Assembly: GCA_018060885.1 (NCBI GenBank)
Contig: JAGOVF010000009.1
Coordinates: 1 to 46,790 of the forward strand
Source: Oligoflexales bacterium
GTDB taxonomy: Bacteria; Bdellovibrionota_B; Oligoflexia; Oligoflexales; JAGOVF01
Direction of reading: 5' to 3'
DNA: 46,790 bases
The position numbers were made by a program, and so were the translations under genes. Below the pieces are notes generated by a model. It made no database searches. It was given only the letters and a program-made list of their open reading frames with translations, and had not been told where the DNA came from. Below are positions 26,447-34,759 of this stretch, piece after piece. Each line of letters starts with the position of its first letter. The first letter of the stretch is position 1.

Positions 26447-27067
26447 ATGAATTCGAAAACCTTAATCTATATATTAGACGATGACGAAGATGTGAGGAAT
26501 TCACTTACGGACTTGCTCGAATCTTTGGCCTTCCGGGTACAGGCATTTGCCAATTCTGATGAATTTTTAGTCGCTGTCTTGAAAGAAAAAGCTGCCTGCG
26601 CCCTGGTGGATTTGCGTATGCCAGGTGTAAGTGGATTGGAGCTGCTCGGAATCTTAAGGCAGAGGCAAATCATCGTCCCTATCGTCATTATTACGGGGCA
26701 TGGTGACATCTCAGAAGCTGTGCAAGCTATGAAATTGGGCGCTTGCGATGTATTACAAAAACCATTCTCCCAAGATTCTTTATTAAAAAGCATTCAGCTG
26801 GCTTTACTACAAGAAAAAAAAGTTGAGAGTAGTACTAAGAGATCTGATGAAGACCAGAGGATAAATCAGAGAATTAGCCTGCTTTCTCCGCGAGAACGCG
26901 AGATACTCGACCTTATTGTTGCAGGATTAAGTAGCATTGAAATTGCCGAAAAATTAGGTATTAGCTCTGCAACTGTCAATAACCACAGAACTCAAATCAA
27001 ATCAAAAATGCAGGCAAAAACAGTTGCACATCTTCTTAGTTTAGTTTCCCCTAAAATTTCCGCTTAA
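26447..27067 (+). CDS. FixJ/NarL-type response regulator
   Basis: Two-domain transcription regulator of 206 residues. The receiver (about 6-120) has acidic DDDED at 11-15, acceptor Asp55 in LVDLRMPG, and conserved Thr and Lys (ITGHGD, LQKPFS). A FixJ-like linker leads to a LuxR-type HTH (SLLSPREREILDLIVAGLSS, ATVNNHRTQIKSKM) at about 142-200. It follows the tandem MCP/Cache gene by 33 bases and precedes a membrane histidine kinase by 49 bases, which is the expected partner. Targets unknown; amtB or this operon are plausible. Confidence 0.92.
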   Translation: MNSKTLIYILDDDEDVRNSLTDLLESLAFRVQAFANSDEFLVAVLKEKAACALVDLRMPGVSGLELLGILRQRQIIVPIVIITGHGDISEAVQAMKLGACDVLQKPFSQDSLLKSIQLALLQEKKVESSTKRSDEDQRINQRISLLSPREREILDLIVAGLSSIEIAEKLGISSATVNNHRTQIKSKMQAKTVAHLLSLVSPKISA

Positions 27068-27116
27068 TTCATATAAATATAGTATAATTGCTTTATCCAA
27101 ATCATTCGAGGGCAGA

Positions 27117-28958
27117 GTGAATCTAGCTAGTGTAAATTTAAACGCATTTTCAAAAATTCTAAGTCGCCAGCCTTGGTTCTTATTGTGCTGTATAACCATC
27201 TCCATAGGTTTTGCAGGTTTCTGGTCGATGAAAACTGTGCGAGAAAATGCCAAGGAACATGTAGCGGCGCAAATAAATTTAGTTTTGGAGGGTTCTAGCA
27301 AAATTTTAGATCAAGCTTTCAGATCAGCAAAAATGCAAGTCATGTTTCTTGCATCAGACTCAGGAATTGCAGACAACCTAGAAAGCGGTAAAGAAATAAA
27401 AGTTACTAGTAAGTTAGAAAGTCTCTTAAAATCTCAAATGCAGAGTTTAAATTTCTTGGGTCTTGTAATTACCAATAGCGACAATACATTATTGTATTCT
27501 AGCGATTTGCATCTAAGTTCTCGCATATCAGATTTTAAGTTTGATACTCCCCTAAGAGGGTTAAGCAACGATCAAGTTAATATAAGTCAACCACTACTCC
27601 TACCAAAAATTGATAATGGTAAAGAAGCTCTGGGCATTGCCTTTGTTCTCAGGAAAAATAGTGGACGATCGCTGTGGTTGATTGTAAATGCGAGGGCAAT
27701 ATTTGGAGCTGTACTGCAATCGGGAAGATCAGGTACCACGGGTGAGATTTATGCAGTTGATCGTAATGGTTTGATGATATCTGATAGTCGATTCAATACA
27801 CATCTTTATGGAATAGGTTTGCTACAGCCGGGGCAAGAAAGCGCCATGCGAATCTTGGTGCGAGATCCGTTGATGAATCTATTAAATAATAGATTGCCAG
27901 CAGAGAAGGATCGTTTGAATTGGCCTCTTACCAAGATGGTTGCTTCTGTCATTAAACAACAAAGAGGTATTGATTTAGACGGTTATCGAGATTATCGTGG
28001 AGTGCCTGTTGTTGGTGCTTGGATTTGGCTGGATGAGTTTAATTTTGGTCTAACTCATGAAATGGATTACGCAGAGGCATTTTCACACGTTAGTGCCTTA
28101 GAGTTTGTTGTGATTTCTTTGGTTTTAGCTTTGTTTGTTGCAACAATTATTGCAAGTCTGAGTTCGATGAGAATTTCTCATGCTGAGAAACTGGAAAAGC
28201 AATCTCAAGAGCGACTTAAAGAATTGCAAACACAAATCGCCCAAGTGAATCGCTTGGCAACGATGGGAGAGTTGGCAACAGGTTTAGCTCATGAAATTAA
28301 TCAGCCTCTCATGGCAGTGAGTAACTACGCAAGGGCAGCTCTAAATGAGCTCGACACTTCGAATGCGATTGATTATAAAAAACTAAGAGAGCGTCTAAGC
28401 TCAGTTGAGAAAAATGCATTACGTGCCGGAGAAGTCATACGGCGTATTCGAAAGTTTGTGAGTAGAGGCGAGATTCAGGCTGGGGCAGTAAACTTTAATC
28501 AGCTTATTAAATATCCGCTTGAAATTTTAGCACACGAAATAAAGATTTCAGCGGTGAAAATTTCACTGAAAGTGCCAAAAGACCTGCCGGTGTTCTGGCT
28601 AGATGAGATCCAAATTCAGCAAGTTTTCGTGAACTTAATCCGCAATGCAATCGAAGCAATGCAGCGGGCGAAGAGCGTAAAGAGGGAAATTAAAATTGAA
28701 GTTAACATAGATGAAGATCAGTATGTATGTATAAGTATTCGTGATAGCGGGCCGGGTATTTCCGCAGAAGTACGCGAGCGTTTATTTGAACAGTTTAATA
28801 GCTCTAATCCCAATGGCATGGGTTTAGGATTGGCAATCAGCCGCAGGATCATAGAGGCCCATCAAGGAGTCATTGATGTGGAATCTAGCCCAGAAAACGG
28901 TGTGCATTTCTTGATTAGAATACCGGTGCAAGTGCATTCAGAAAATCAGTCGGCTTGA
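27117..28958 (+). CDS. membrane sensor histidine kinase with periplasmic Cache domain
   Basis: A 613-residue kinase. The start is GTG at 27117 with GAGGG about five bases upstream. TM1 is about 20-37. A periplasmic dCache-type sensor follows (about 40-325), with DRNGLMISDSR and GYRDYRGVPVVGAWIW motifs. TM2 is about 327-349, then a coiled coil. HisKA has the phospho-acceptor His392 in GLAHEINQPL. The HATPase domain has NLIRNAIEAM (about 506), DSGPGIS (542) and GMGLGLA (566). The architecture is like DctB/FixL-group kinases that pair with FixJ-like regulators such as the one just upstream. It is the last gene of the amtB-led run and is convergent with der. Confidence 0.92.
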   Translation: MNLASVNLNAFSKILSRQPWFLLCCITISIGFAGFWSMKTVRENAKEHVAAQINLVLEGSSKILDQAFRSAKMQVMFLASDSGIADNLESGKEIKVTSKLESLLKSQMQSLNFLGLVITNSDNTLLYSSDLHLSSRISDFKFDTPLRGLSNDQVNISQPLLLPKIDNGKEALGIAFVLRKNSGRSLWLIVNARAIFGAVLQSGRSGTTGEIYAVDRNGLMISDSRFNTHLYGIGLLQPGQESAMRILVRDPLMNLLNNRLPAEKDRLNWPLTKMVASVIKQQRGIDLDGYRDYRGVPVVGAWIWLDEFNFGLTHEMDYAEAFSHVSALEFVVISLVLALFVATIIASLSSMRISHAEKLEKQSQERLKELQTQIAQVNRLATMGELATGLAHEINQPLMAVSNYARAALNELDTSNAIDYKKLRERLSSVEKNALRAGEVIRRIRKFVSRGEIQAGAVNFNQLIKYPLEILAHEIKISAVKISLKVPKDLPVFWLDEIQIQQVFVNLIRNAIEAMQRAKSVKREIKIEVNIDEDQYVCISIRDSGPGISAEVRERLFEQFNSSNPNGMGLGLAISRRIIEAHQGVIDVESSPENGVHFLIRIPVQVHSENQSA

Positions 28959-28976
28959 GGCAGTGCAAGCTTTAAA

Positions 28977-30410
28977 TTATTCAGAAATTTCTTGTATTTC
29001 ATCATGAGAATGTTCGATACTATCGTCATTATCATTTAAACCGCGATTTTTATTTTGTGTCTTGTCGCGGAAGAAAAAGCGAATAGGGATTTGTTCAAAA
29101 TCTAATAGAGTCGAAAATTTTCGCATCATATAACGCTTGTAAGAGTCTTGAATGTCTTCACTCACATTGCTTTTAATAACAAAAGTCGGTGGAGCAATTG
29201 AAACTTGGGTTGCAAAGTAGAATTTAACCCGTTTGCTGTATTTTTTAATGAGCTGCGGCGTGTGCTCATGGACGATTTTTTGCAATGCTTCATTCACCCG
29301 AGCTGTGGGAACTCTTTGTTGGGTTTTAGCATAAATATTTTGGCAAAGTTCTAATAGCTTTGAAACGCGCTGATTGGTCAAACAAGAAAGATAAATGGTA
29401 GGAAGGTAACTTAAATCTCCAAGCTGGGCAGCTAGATTAAGATCATACTGTTTACTTGTATTGCTGGTTTTTTCAGGTACCAAATCCCATTTATTAATAG
29501 CAATTATTACTGGTTTAAATCTTTTCGTAGCGAGATTGATCAGACGCAGATCTTGGTCTGTTAGACCGTCTAAGGCACTTATAACGCAGACGACAATATC
29601 TGCTTGTTCAATAGAATTTAAACTACGAATGACACTATACGATTCTACATTATCATCAATTCTGGATTTTCGCCGGATACCAGCTGTATCAATAAAAATA
29701 AACTCTTTGCCAAAATAAAAAATCGAAGCATCAATAGCATCTCGAGTTGTTCCTGCGATTTCGCTTACAATTGCGCGCTCACTGTGGGTGATGCGATTTA
29801 ATAAAGAAGATTTTCCAACATTCGGCCGGCCGATAAGTGCAACTTTTATCTGCTTGTCGGATTGCGAAACGATTGCCTCGGTTTTAATATCATTCTTTTC
29901 GAGCTCGTCTAGTAGAGCTGCTTTCAAGGTGCCTATGCCACGGCTATGGCTCGCGCTAATGGCGATCGGATCTTCAATGCCTAAAGCATAAAAGTCCCAG
30001 AGTAGTTTTTGGTGTTCGAGGCCGTCTATTTTGTTTACCACAATAAGAAGCGGCTTTTTTGTTCGCGTTAAATATTGATAGAGTTCGCGATCGTGTTTTT
30101 GCAGACCAGCTTTGCCGTCGAGCAAAAATATGACTAAATCTGCTTCTTGTATCGCAAATTCTGTTTGTTGCCAGACTATATTATCTGCGAATGGCTGGAA
30201 GTTGAAATCTGTTGTCTCAAAGCCGCCTGTATCGACTATGTAAACACTATGCAAGCCATCAGGATCAAGGCCAGTGACGCCGTAGATGCGATCGCGAGTT
30301 ATTCCTGGTTGGTCGTCAACGATGGCTTTTCGCGAAGCTGTTAAACGATTGAACAGGGTAGATTTCCCAACGTTTGGCCGTCCAACTATTGCAACTATTC
30401 CGGTACTCAT
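28977..30410 (-). CDS. der: ribosome-biogenesis GTPase Der (EngA)
   Basis: Essential double GTPase needed for 50S ribosomal subunit maturation. At 477 residues it is close to the usual 440-490. Two tandem G domains each start with GRPNVGKS (about 10-17 and 193-200), with DTGGFE/DTAGIRR switch motifs and NKID/NKWD specificity motifs. A KH-like C-terminal domain follows (APPTFVIKSNV, YMMRKFSTLLDFEQIPIRFFFR). The last ~25 residues form an acidic, Asn/Asp-rich tail. Its ATG overlaps the stop of rnc by four bases, so rnc-der is a translationally coupled operon. Confidence 0.97.
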   Translation of the reverse strand: MSTGIVAIVGRPNVGKSTLFNRLTASRKAIVDDQPGITRDRIYGVTGLDPDGLHSVYIVDTGGFETTDFNFQPFADNIVWQQTEFAIQEADLVIFLLDGKAGLQKHDRELYQYLTRTKKPLLIVVNKIDGLEHQKLLWDFYALGIEDPIAISASHSRGIGTLKAALLDELEKNDIKTEAIVSQSDKQIKVALIGRPNVGKSSLLNRITHSERAIVSEIAGTTRDAIDASIFYFGKEFIFIDTAGIRRKSRIDDNVESYSVIRSLNSIEQADIVVCVISALDGLTDQDLRLINLATKRFKPVIIAINKWDLVPEKTSNTSKQYDLNLAAQLGDLSYLPTIYLSCLTNQRVSKLLELCQNIYAKTQQRVPTARVNEALQKIVHEHTPQLIKKYSKRVKFYFATQVSIAPPTFVIKSNVSEDIQDSYKRYMMRKFSTLLDFEQIPIRFFFRDKTQNKNRGLNDNDDSIEHSHDEIQEISE

Positions 30411-31318
30411 GACAGAGCTCCTTTTTCTGTAAGAGCTCGTAAAAGGTCTTCAGGATTGTTGTGTTTTGAGGAAGAGATTTTTGCTTGTAACTTAGTGAAA
30501 GCTTTTTCTGCGGCCTGTTGTGAGGCACGCTTTTTACTACTACCTTCTCCGACAGCTAGAAGGTGCGAATCTAGTTGTATGCTGACGATAAATTTTCGAT
30601 TATGCGCCTGGCCTTTTTCTCCCGTGATGGCATATTGAGGAAGTAGCCGAAAATGTTTTTGCGTCAATTCTTGGAGTAAGGTTTTGTAATCCTCATCTCC
30701 AAGCGGACTGTAGCCATCTTCATCAAAAATATTGGCAAACAATTGCAGGACAATTTTTTTCGCTTTTTCAAAGCCGCCATCGAGATAGATCGCACCAATG
30801 ATGGCTTCAATGGCATCTGCAATGATAGAATCGCGATCTTGGTGTTGCCGACTCGATTCTTGTTTGCCTAAAAAAATAAATTGGCTGAGTTCGTGTTGTC
30901 GACTCAGTTGCGAAAGTGCGCGTTCATTGACGAGAGAGGAGCGTATTTTTGATAAATCACCTTCGGGAGCGTCGGGATAAAGCTCGAATAGTTCATGACT
31001 GAGTACTAAACTTAAGACCGAGTCACCTAAAAATTCTAGACGTTCATTCGTCCATTGGTTTTTCAGTTGTTCTTCAGAATAGAGGCTGCTGGTATTTTCG
31101 TCTTTTTTTAATTGTGATTTTATTCGGGTCAATACAGAGCGGTGACATAGTGCTTTAAAAAGTAGGTTACGATTTTTAAAGCGGTAGCCTAATTTTGTTT
31201 CAAGTTGCTTTGCTGTTTCGGAGAGATTAATGCCACCCGCTTTAAGACTAGCGAGAATATGCTGATCCATCTGTTTGTCCAGATTGGATTTAGATTTATA
31301 AAAGGACTGCAAAAACAT
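30407..31318 (-). CDS. rnc: ribonuclease III
   Basis: Double-strand-specific endoribonuclease that processes rRNA precursors and structured mRNAs. The RIIID signature is NERLEFLGDSVLSLVLSHEL, and the second catalytic acidic segment is DAIEAIIGAIYLDGG. The double-stranded-RNA-binding domain runs from DYKTLLQELTQKHF to SKKRASQQAAEKAF. At 303 residues it is longer than the usual ~225-250: there are about 30 extra N-terminal residues (an alternative Met is at residue 17) and an insertion of about 20 residues before the signature (KSQLKKDENTSSLYSEEQLK). A Ser/Asn-rich tail overlaps the der start. Neither possible start has a strong ribosome site. Confidence 0.95.
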   Translation of the reverse strand: MFLQSFYKSKSNLDKQMDQHILASLKAGGINLSETAKQLETKLGYRFKNRNLLFKALCHRSVLTRIKSQLKKDENTSSLYSEEQLKNQWTNERLEFLGDSVLSLVLSHELFELYPDAPEGDLSKIRSSLVNERALSQLSRQHELSQFIFLGKQESSRQHQDRDSIIADAIEAIIGAIYLDGGFEKAKKIVLQLFANIFDEDGYSPLGDEDYKTLLQELTQKHFRLLPQYAITGEKGQAHNRKFIVSIQLDSHLLAVGEGSSKKRASQQAAEKAFTKLQAKISSSKHNNPEDLLRALTEKGALS

Positions 31319-31351
31319 GCAATAAGGCCTGAAGAAAAGGTTGCTTAGATG

Positions 31352-31396
31352 ATTATTGATTACGTTAAAGAGGTCATTATCTCAAAAATCAATAAT
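31352..31396. repeat. 10-bp inverted repeat upstream of rnc
   Basis: ATTATTGATT (31352-31361) and AATCAATAAT (31387-31396) with a 25-base spacer, in the divergent region between rnc and mltG. It is AT-rich and could be an operator. Function unknown. Confidence 0.35.
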
Positions 31397-31571
31397 TTTA
31401 GGATATTACTAAGACCGCTGTAGCCAAATAATGTAACAGCAGGCATCCTTCAATAAAATTTCTCAACGAATTAGTCAATCAAAAGACAGAAGTGATAAAA
31501 TAGAAGTAGGTCAAGAGCAAGGTTTAGGTTTTTGATTGTTCACTTAATGCGTTAATATATTGAAACTTATA

Positions 31572-32645
31572 ATGAAAAATGCACTTTTTATAAGCTTATT
31601 TTGCGCAGCTCTTTTGCTAGCAGCAACAGGATTTCTTTTTGAGTGGCAAAATCGCCCCGTACTTCTTGAAAAAGACGTTGAATTCGTTGTTGATCGCGGC
31701 ATGACGATAGATCAATTTTCGAGTCGCGCAGCGGCGCAAGGTCTTGTAACAAATCAAAATCTTATGATTTTTTGGCTAAAGTTTCGAGGTGGTTATGAAA
31801 AATTTCAGGCTGGTCGCTATTTGTTTGTAGGTAGTGTCACGCCCCGCGCCTTTGTCGAGAAAATTGAAAGAGGCGAGGTCTATTTTAAGCCAATTTTAAG
31901 CATCACGATACCGGAAGGATTTACCGTAAAACAAATTGCCCAGCGTTTAGCTAGTTCTGGTGTTGCAAATTTTGAAGAAATTTTGAGTTTGTCTAAGAAT
32001 AGAACGTTTATGCAAAAAGTTGGAGTATCTGCGGCGAGTTCTCTTGAGGGCTACTTATATCCAGCAACTTATGTGTATTTCGATAAATTGCCGAGTGCTT
32101 CAGAGGCTCTGAGCCGCATGGTGGAAAAGTTTTTTAGTTCATTGCCAAAAGACTATTTGATACGTCTGGAAGAAAAAAAACTTAGCTTGCACGAAGCTAT
32201 CATATTAGCTTCGCTCATCGAACTAGAGAGTTTTTTCGATGAAGAAAAGGCAATGATATCGGAGGTCTTGTGGAATCGGCTGCAAGCAAATATGCCGCTC
32301 GGTATCGATGCAGCTATTATTTATGGAATTAGAGATTACCGTGGCGATATCAAAACGAAGCACCTTAAAGATGCGTCAAACCCCTACAATACGCGGATTC
32401 ATGCGGGTTTGCCTCCAACTCCGATTGGCTCAGTGAGTTTAAGCTCCCTATTGGCTGTTCTGAACCCAACACAGGAGGGCTATTTCTACTATGTGCTGTC
32501 GGGCAGTGATTCTAAAAAGCACATATTCACCAGAAATTTGGCTGAGCATAACCGCTACGTGCAGGAATATCTCAAGAGTTTAAAAAAAAAAACGATAAGT
32601 CTCAGTAACAGCCAAACTATAAAAACGGGGGTTCAGGATGAGTAA
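31572..32645 (+). CDS. mltG: endolytic peptidoglycan transglycosylase MltG (YceG-like)
   Basis: Inner-membrane-anchored lytic transglycosylase that cuts nascent glycan strands. It has about 357 residues from the ATG at 31572; a TTG four codons earlier (31560) is possible, and neither has a clear ribosome site. One N-terminal membrane helix (ALFISLFCAALLLAATGFLF) is followed by a LysM-like region and the YceG catalytic domain. Marks: ITIPEGFTVKQIAQRLAS, SLEGYLYPATY, the catalytic Glu in LASLIELES, GIDAAIIYGI, and PYNTRIHAGLPPTPIGSVSL. The final ~25 residues are a basic, low-complexity tail. It overlaps the PilZ gene by 8 bases. Confidence 0.93.
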   Translation: MKNALFISLFCAALLLAATGFLFEWQNRPVLLEKDVEFVVDRGMTIDQFSSRAAAQGLVTNQNLMIFWLKFRGGYEKFQAGRYLFVGSVTPRAFVEKIERGEVYFKPILSITIPEGFTVKQIAQRLASSGVANFEEILSLSKNRTFMQKVGVSAASSLEGYLYPATYVYFDKLPSASEALSRMVEKFFSSLPKDYLIRLEEKKLSLHEAIILASLIELESFFDEEKAMISEVLWNRLQANMPLGIDAAIIYGIRDYRGDIKTKHLKDASNPYNTRIHAGLPPTPIGSVSLSSLLAVLNPTQEGYFYYVLSGSDSKKHIFTRNLAEHNRYVQEYLKSLKKKTISLSNSQTIKTGVQDE

Positions 32646-33105
32646 AAAGAAGTCGGGCGCGGGAAAAACTGAATCAGCTAGCAAAGTAGCTAAAAAGGTT
32701 AGCAAACTAACTGGTAAAGAGGCGCGAGCATCTGGTCAGCGAATTCCCGTAAATTTATTAGTGGACTACAAATCCGAAGGTCATTATCTTTTCGATTTTT
32801 GTAAAGACCTTGGATCAGGTGGCATTTTTATAGAGACCGAAGCCCCACTTCCGTCAGGTCATGAATTAGAGCTGACTTTTACCATACCTGATAGTCACGA
32901 GACAATTCAGACCAAGGGTAAGGTCATGTGGTCTCAAGCGCGTATAAAAGAGAGACCTGAATTGGCATCTGGCATGGGTGTGCAGTTCAGTGAATTTTCC
33001 CAAGTCGATCGCGACAAATTAGAGGCCTTCGTCCGTCGCTATAATCCGAAATATAAAAATTATGAATTCAAAGATGTTAATAAAGCAAATAAACAGCCGG
33101 CTTAG
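32638..33105 (+). CDS. PilZ-domain protein
   Basis: A 155-residue cytoplasmic protein with a Lys/Ala/Ser-rich N-terminus (1-28) and one PilZ domain (about 30-140). Arg30 and Arg35 are near the expected RxxxR position but spaced one residue wider, and DLGSGGIFIET (57-67) stands in place of the usual D/NxSxxG. This version is seen in deltaproteobacterial-type PilZ proteins, so c-di-GMP binding is possible but not assured. The start overlaps the end of mltG, so expression is coupled with a cell-wall enzyme. A role in envelope or motility control is inferred. Confidence 0.85.
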   Translation: MSKKKSGAGKTESASKVAKKVSKLTGKEARASGQRIPVNLLVDYKSEGHYLFDFCKDLGSGGIFIETEAPLPSGHELELTFTIPDSHETIQTKGKVMWSQARIKERPELASGMGVQFSEFSQVDRDKLEAFVRRYNPKYKNYEFKDVNKANKQPA

Positions 33106-33194
33106 TTCCTAAGTTACTAAAAAGTTTTTTAATTGGGTCGTCCCAGAATTCATGCTAAATTCAGCACAATCAACTTTGTGCTGAAGGAGCATCT

Positions 33195-33611
33195 ATGCAT
33201 CTTATTTGGAAAAGACCTGATGGTTTTGTCAATTCTCAGCCGAGTGATTTTAAGACGATAAATTTAGGCGGAAAGTATAATTTTTGGCTACACAAAACTG
33301 AGCAGGACTATTATCCCTTCCAAATTTCTGGTGATTGGCAAGAGGCAGATTTAACCAAAAAACTTAATCGCTTGACCAATTTGCTCAATAGCTCTGCAGA
33401 TAAATACGCCACCTTCTTAAGTCGTTTGTACCAAGATACACTTCCTGAAGATGCGTCCAGCTTCGTAGATAAAATTCAAGAATGGATTATTGAGCTGCGT
33501 AAAAATATTAAAGGTGAAAACTGGGAAAAGGAAATAGTTGATCAGACTTTGATTGAGCTCAGTACGCAAATTAATAGTAGTCGTGAACTTTTTCTTAAAG
33601 AAAATCAATAA
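33195..33611 (+). CDS. hypothetical cytoplasmic protein
   Basis: A 138-residue protein I do not recognise. The ATG has AAGGAG seven bases upstream. The N-terminal ~45 residues look beta-rich (MHLIWKRPDGFVNSQPSDF, YNFWLHKTEQDYYPFQISG). The remainder is helical and charged. It has no signal peptide, cysteines or known motif. It is 16 bases upstream of the SDR gene on the same strand and may form an operon with it. Confidence 0.7.
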   Translation: MHLIWKRPDGFVNSQPSDFKTINLGGKYNFWLHKTEQDYYPFQISGDWQEADLTKKLNRLTNLLNSSADKYATFLSRLYQDTLPEDASSFVDKIQEWIIELRKNIKGENWEKEIVDQTLIELSTQINSSRELFLKENQ

Positions 33612-33627
33612 TAAATTAGGAATTGCG

Positions 33628-34338
33628 ATGACAAAAAAAACAATTTTTATTACCGGTGCAGCGCGCGGAATAGGTTTTGCCGCTGCAAAATTACTGCAGG
33701 CAGATGGCCACCAGGTTATCGCAAGTTCGAGAGATTTAAAAAAGCTTGAAGCCAGCCTTGCTAAACTTCCAAGTGGAATCGCAGCGATCGGTTTAGATGT
33801 TTGTGACGAGAAACAAGTCAAAGCCGCTGCCCAGGAAGTCCAAAAGCGTTTTGGTACGATCGATGTGATTATCAATAATGCGGGTTCTGTTTTCGATGAG
33901 AAGTCACGTTTTCAAGCTCAGCCAGAAAACCCCTTTGATTCGAGTCTCGAAGCACTTAAAAAGACTTATCAATTAAACATTGCAGGGCCCTACGCTGTTA
34001 TTAAGTATTTTTTACCGCTTCTTTCTAAAAATCGACGCACGGACATCATAAATGTCTCTTCAGGGATGGGCGCTCTTAAAGACATGGGCCCAGGCTGTCC
34101 TACTTATAGAATCTCAAAAGTCGCATTAAATGCCATGACGGTCACTTTGAGTGCAGAACTCATTGAGACTCAGACTCATGTGAATTCTATTTGCCCCGGT
34201 TGGTGTGCAACTGATCTTGGCGGAGTGGACGCTCCTAGAACTCCAGAACAAGGAGTTGAGGGAATGCAGTGGATTATTAATGAAGAGCCCAAGATTCGCG
34301 GGAAGTTTATTCGGGATAAAGAGATCATCGATTTTTAA
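33628..34338 (+). CDS. short-chain dehydrogenase/reductase, carbonyl-reductase-like
   Basis: A 236-residue SDR oxidoreductase. I use the ATG at 33628 (AGGA about 8 bases upstream) instead of an in-frame start 25 codons earlier that lies in the preceding gene. Motifs: TGAARGIG near residues 9-16, NNAG at about 88, NVSSGMG, and catalytic YRISK followed by CPGWCATDLGG. The insert DEKSRFQAQPENPFDSSLEAL and the GWCATDLGG loop resemble carbonyl reductase-type members acting on ketones or quinones. Substrate unknown. It is followed by a repeat locus rather than a gene. Confidence 0.88.
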   Translation: MTKKTIFITGAARGIGFAAAKLLQADGHQVIASSRDLKKLEASLAKLPSGIAAIGLDVCDEKQVKAAAQEVQKRFGTIDVIINNAGSVFDEKSRFQAQPENPFDSSLEALKKTYQLNIAGPYAVIKYFLPLLSKNRRTDIINVSSGMGALKDMGPGCPTYRISKVALNAMTVTLSAELIETQTHVNSICPGWCATDLGGVDAPRTPEQGVEGMQWIINEEPKIRGKFIRDKEIIDF

Positions 34339-34352
34339 AAATTATCTTTTCA

Positions 34353-34370
34353 TCTAGAAACACTTCTAGA
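34353..34370. repeat. small stem-loop after the SDR gene
   Basis: TCTAGAA (34353-34359) pairs with TTCTAGA (34364-34370) around ACAC. There is no T-run after it, so it is a weak candidate terminator for the SDR gene ending at 34338. It also borders the repeat locus. Confidence 0.35.
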
Positions 34371-34538
34371 AACAATTAAACGATTTTCATTAAGTATGTA
34401 GTTGAGCCTTTTGTCTTGTCTGCCAGAGGACCGCTCAATTTTTACGCCATCCATGGCAAAATTATCGCTACCGGTTCGGGCATCCCGCCCTCACCAGTTC
34501 CTCTGGCAGACAAGACAAAAGGCTCAGCTACATACTTA
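34371..34538 (-). repeat. long-inverted-repeat (foldback/MITE-like) element, locus 2 core copy
   Basis: Arms 34391-34430 and 34499-34538 are reverse complements over 40 bases with one T-G wobble, beginning TAAGTATGTAGTTGAGCC and ending CTGCCAGAGGA. They enclose a 68-base loop (34431-34498) that is 65/68 identical to the reverse complement of the locus-1 loop. Apart from CTGCCAGAGGA the arms differ substantially from those of locus 1. The outer left flank (ATTAAACGATTTTCATTAAG) resembles the family's outer end seen at 18130 and 34759. Confidence 0.85.
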
Positions 34539-34650
34539 TGAGACTTTCATTTCAGGGTGTATGCAGATTGGAAAACATCCGGCATTTATTTTTCAATATT
34601 CTCTCAACAGCAGATCCCCGCCGGGCCGCAAAGTTCCACACCAAATGATC

Positions 34651-34759
34651 TTATGCCATGGATGGCATAAAAATTGAGCGGTCCTCTGATAGTCCGTAAA
34701 TCTAAACCTAGAGATGCTTTCTAAATGAAAATCGCTCAAAAAATATGTGTATCACGTAG
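34651..34759 (+). repeat. partial second copy of the element, with outer end
   Basis: 34652-34689 matches the loop end and arm start of the locus-1 element (about 18033-18069), and 34721-34759 (CTAAATGAAAATCG...TCACGTAG) matches its outer right end (18095-18130). The arm between them is altered. The terminal TCACGTAG overlaps the 3' end of the glucokinase gene on the other strand and supplies its stop codon. It also holds ATGCCATGGATGGCAT, a short palindrome. Confidence 0.7.

Noticed and set aside
33417..33875. 152-codon minus-strand frame across the hypothetical and SDR genes
   Set aside because: It overlaps two plus-strand genes with good ribosome sites and recognisable or consistent protein sequence; no start signal of its own.
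34402..34677. 91-codon frame within repeat locus 2
   Set aside because: It runs through the inverted-repeat arms and loop; the protein would be a translation of a structured repeat and is not kept at locus 1.
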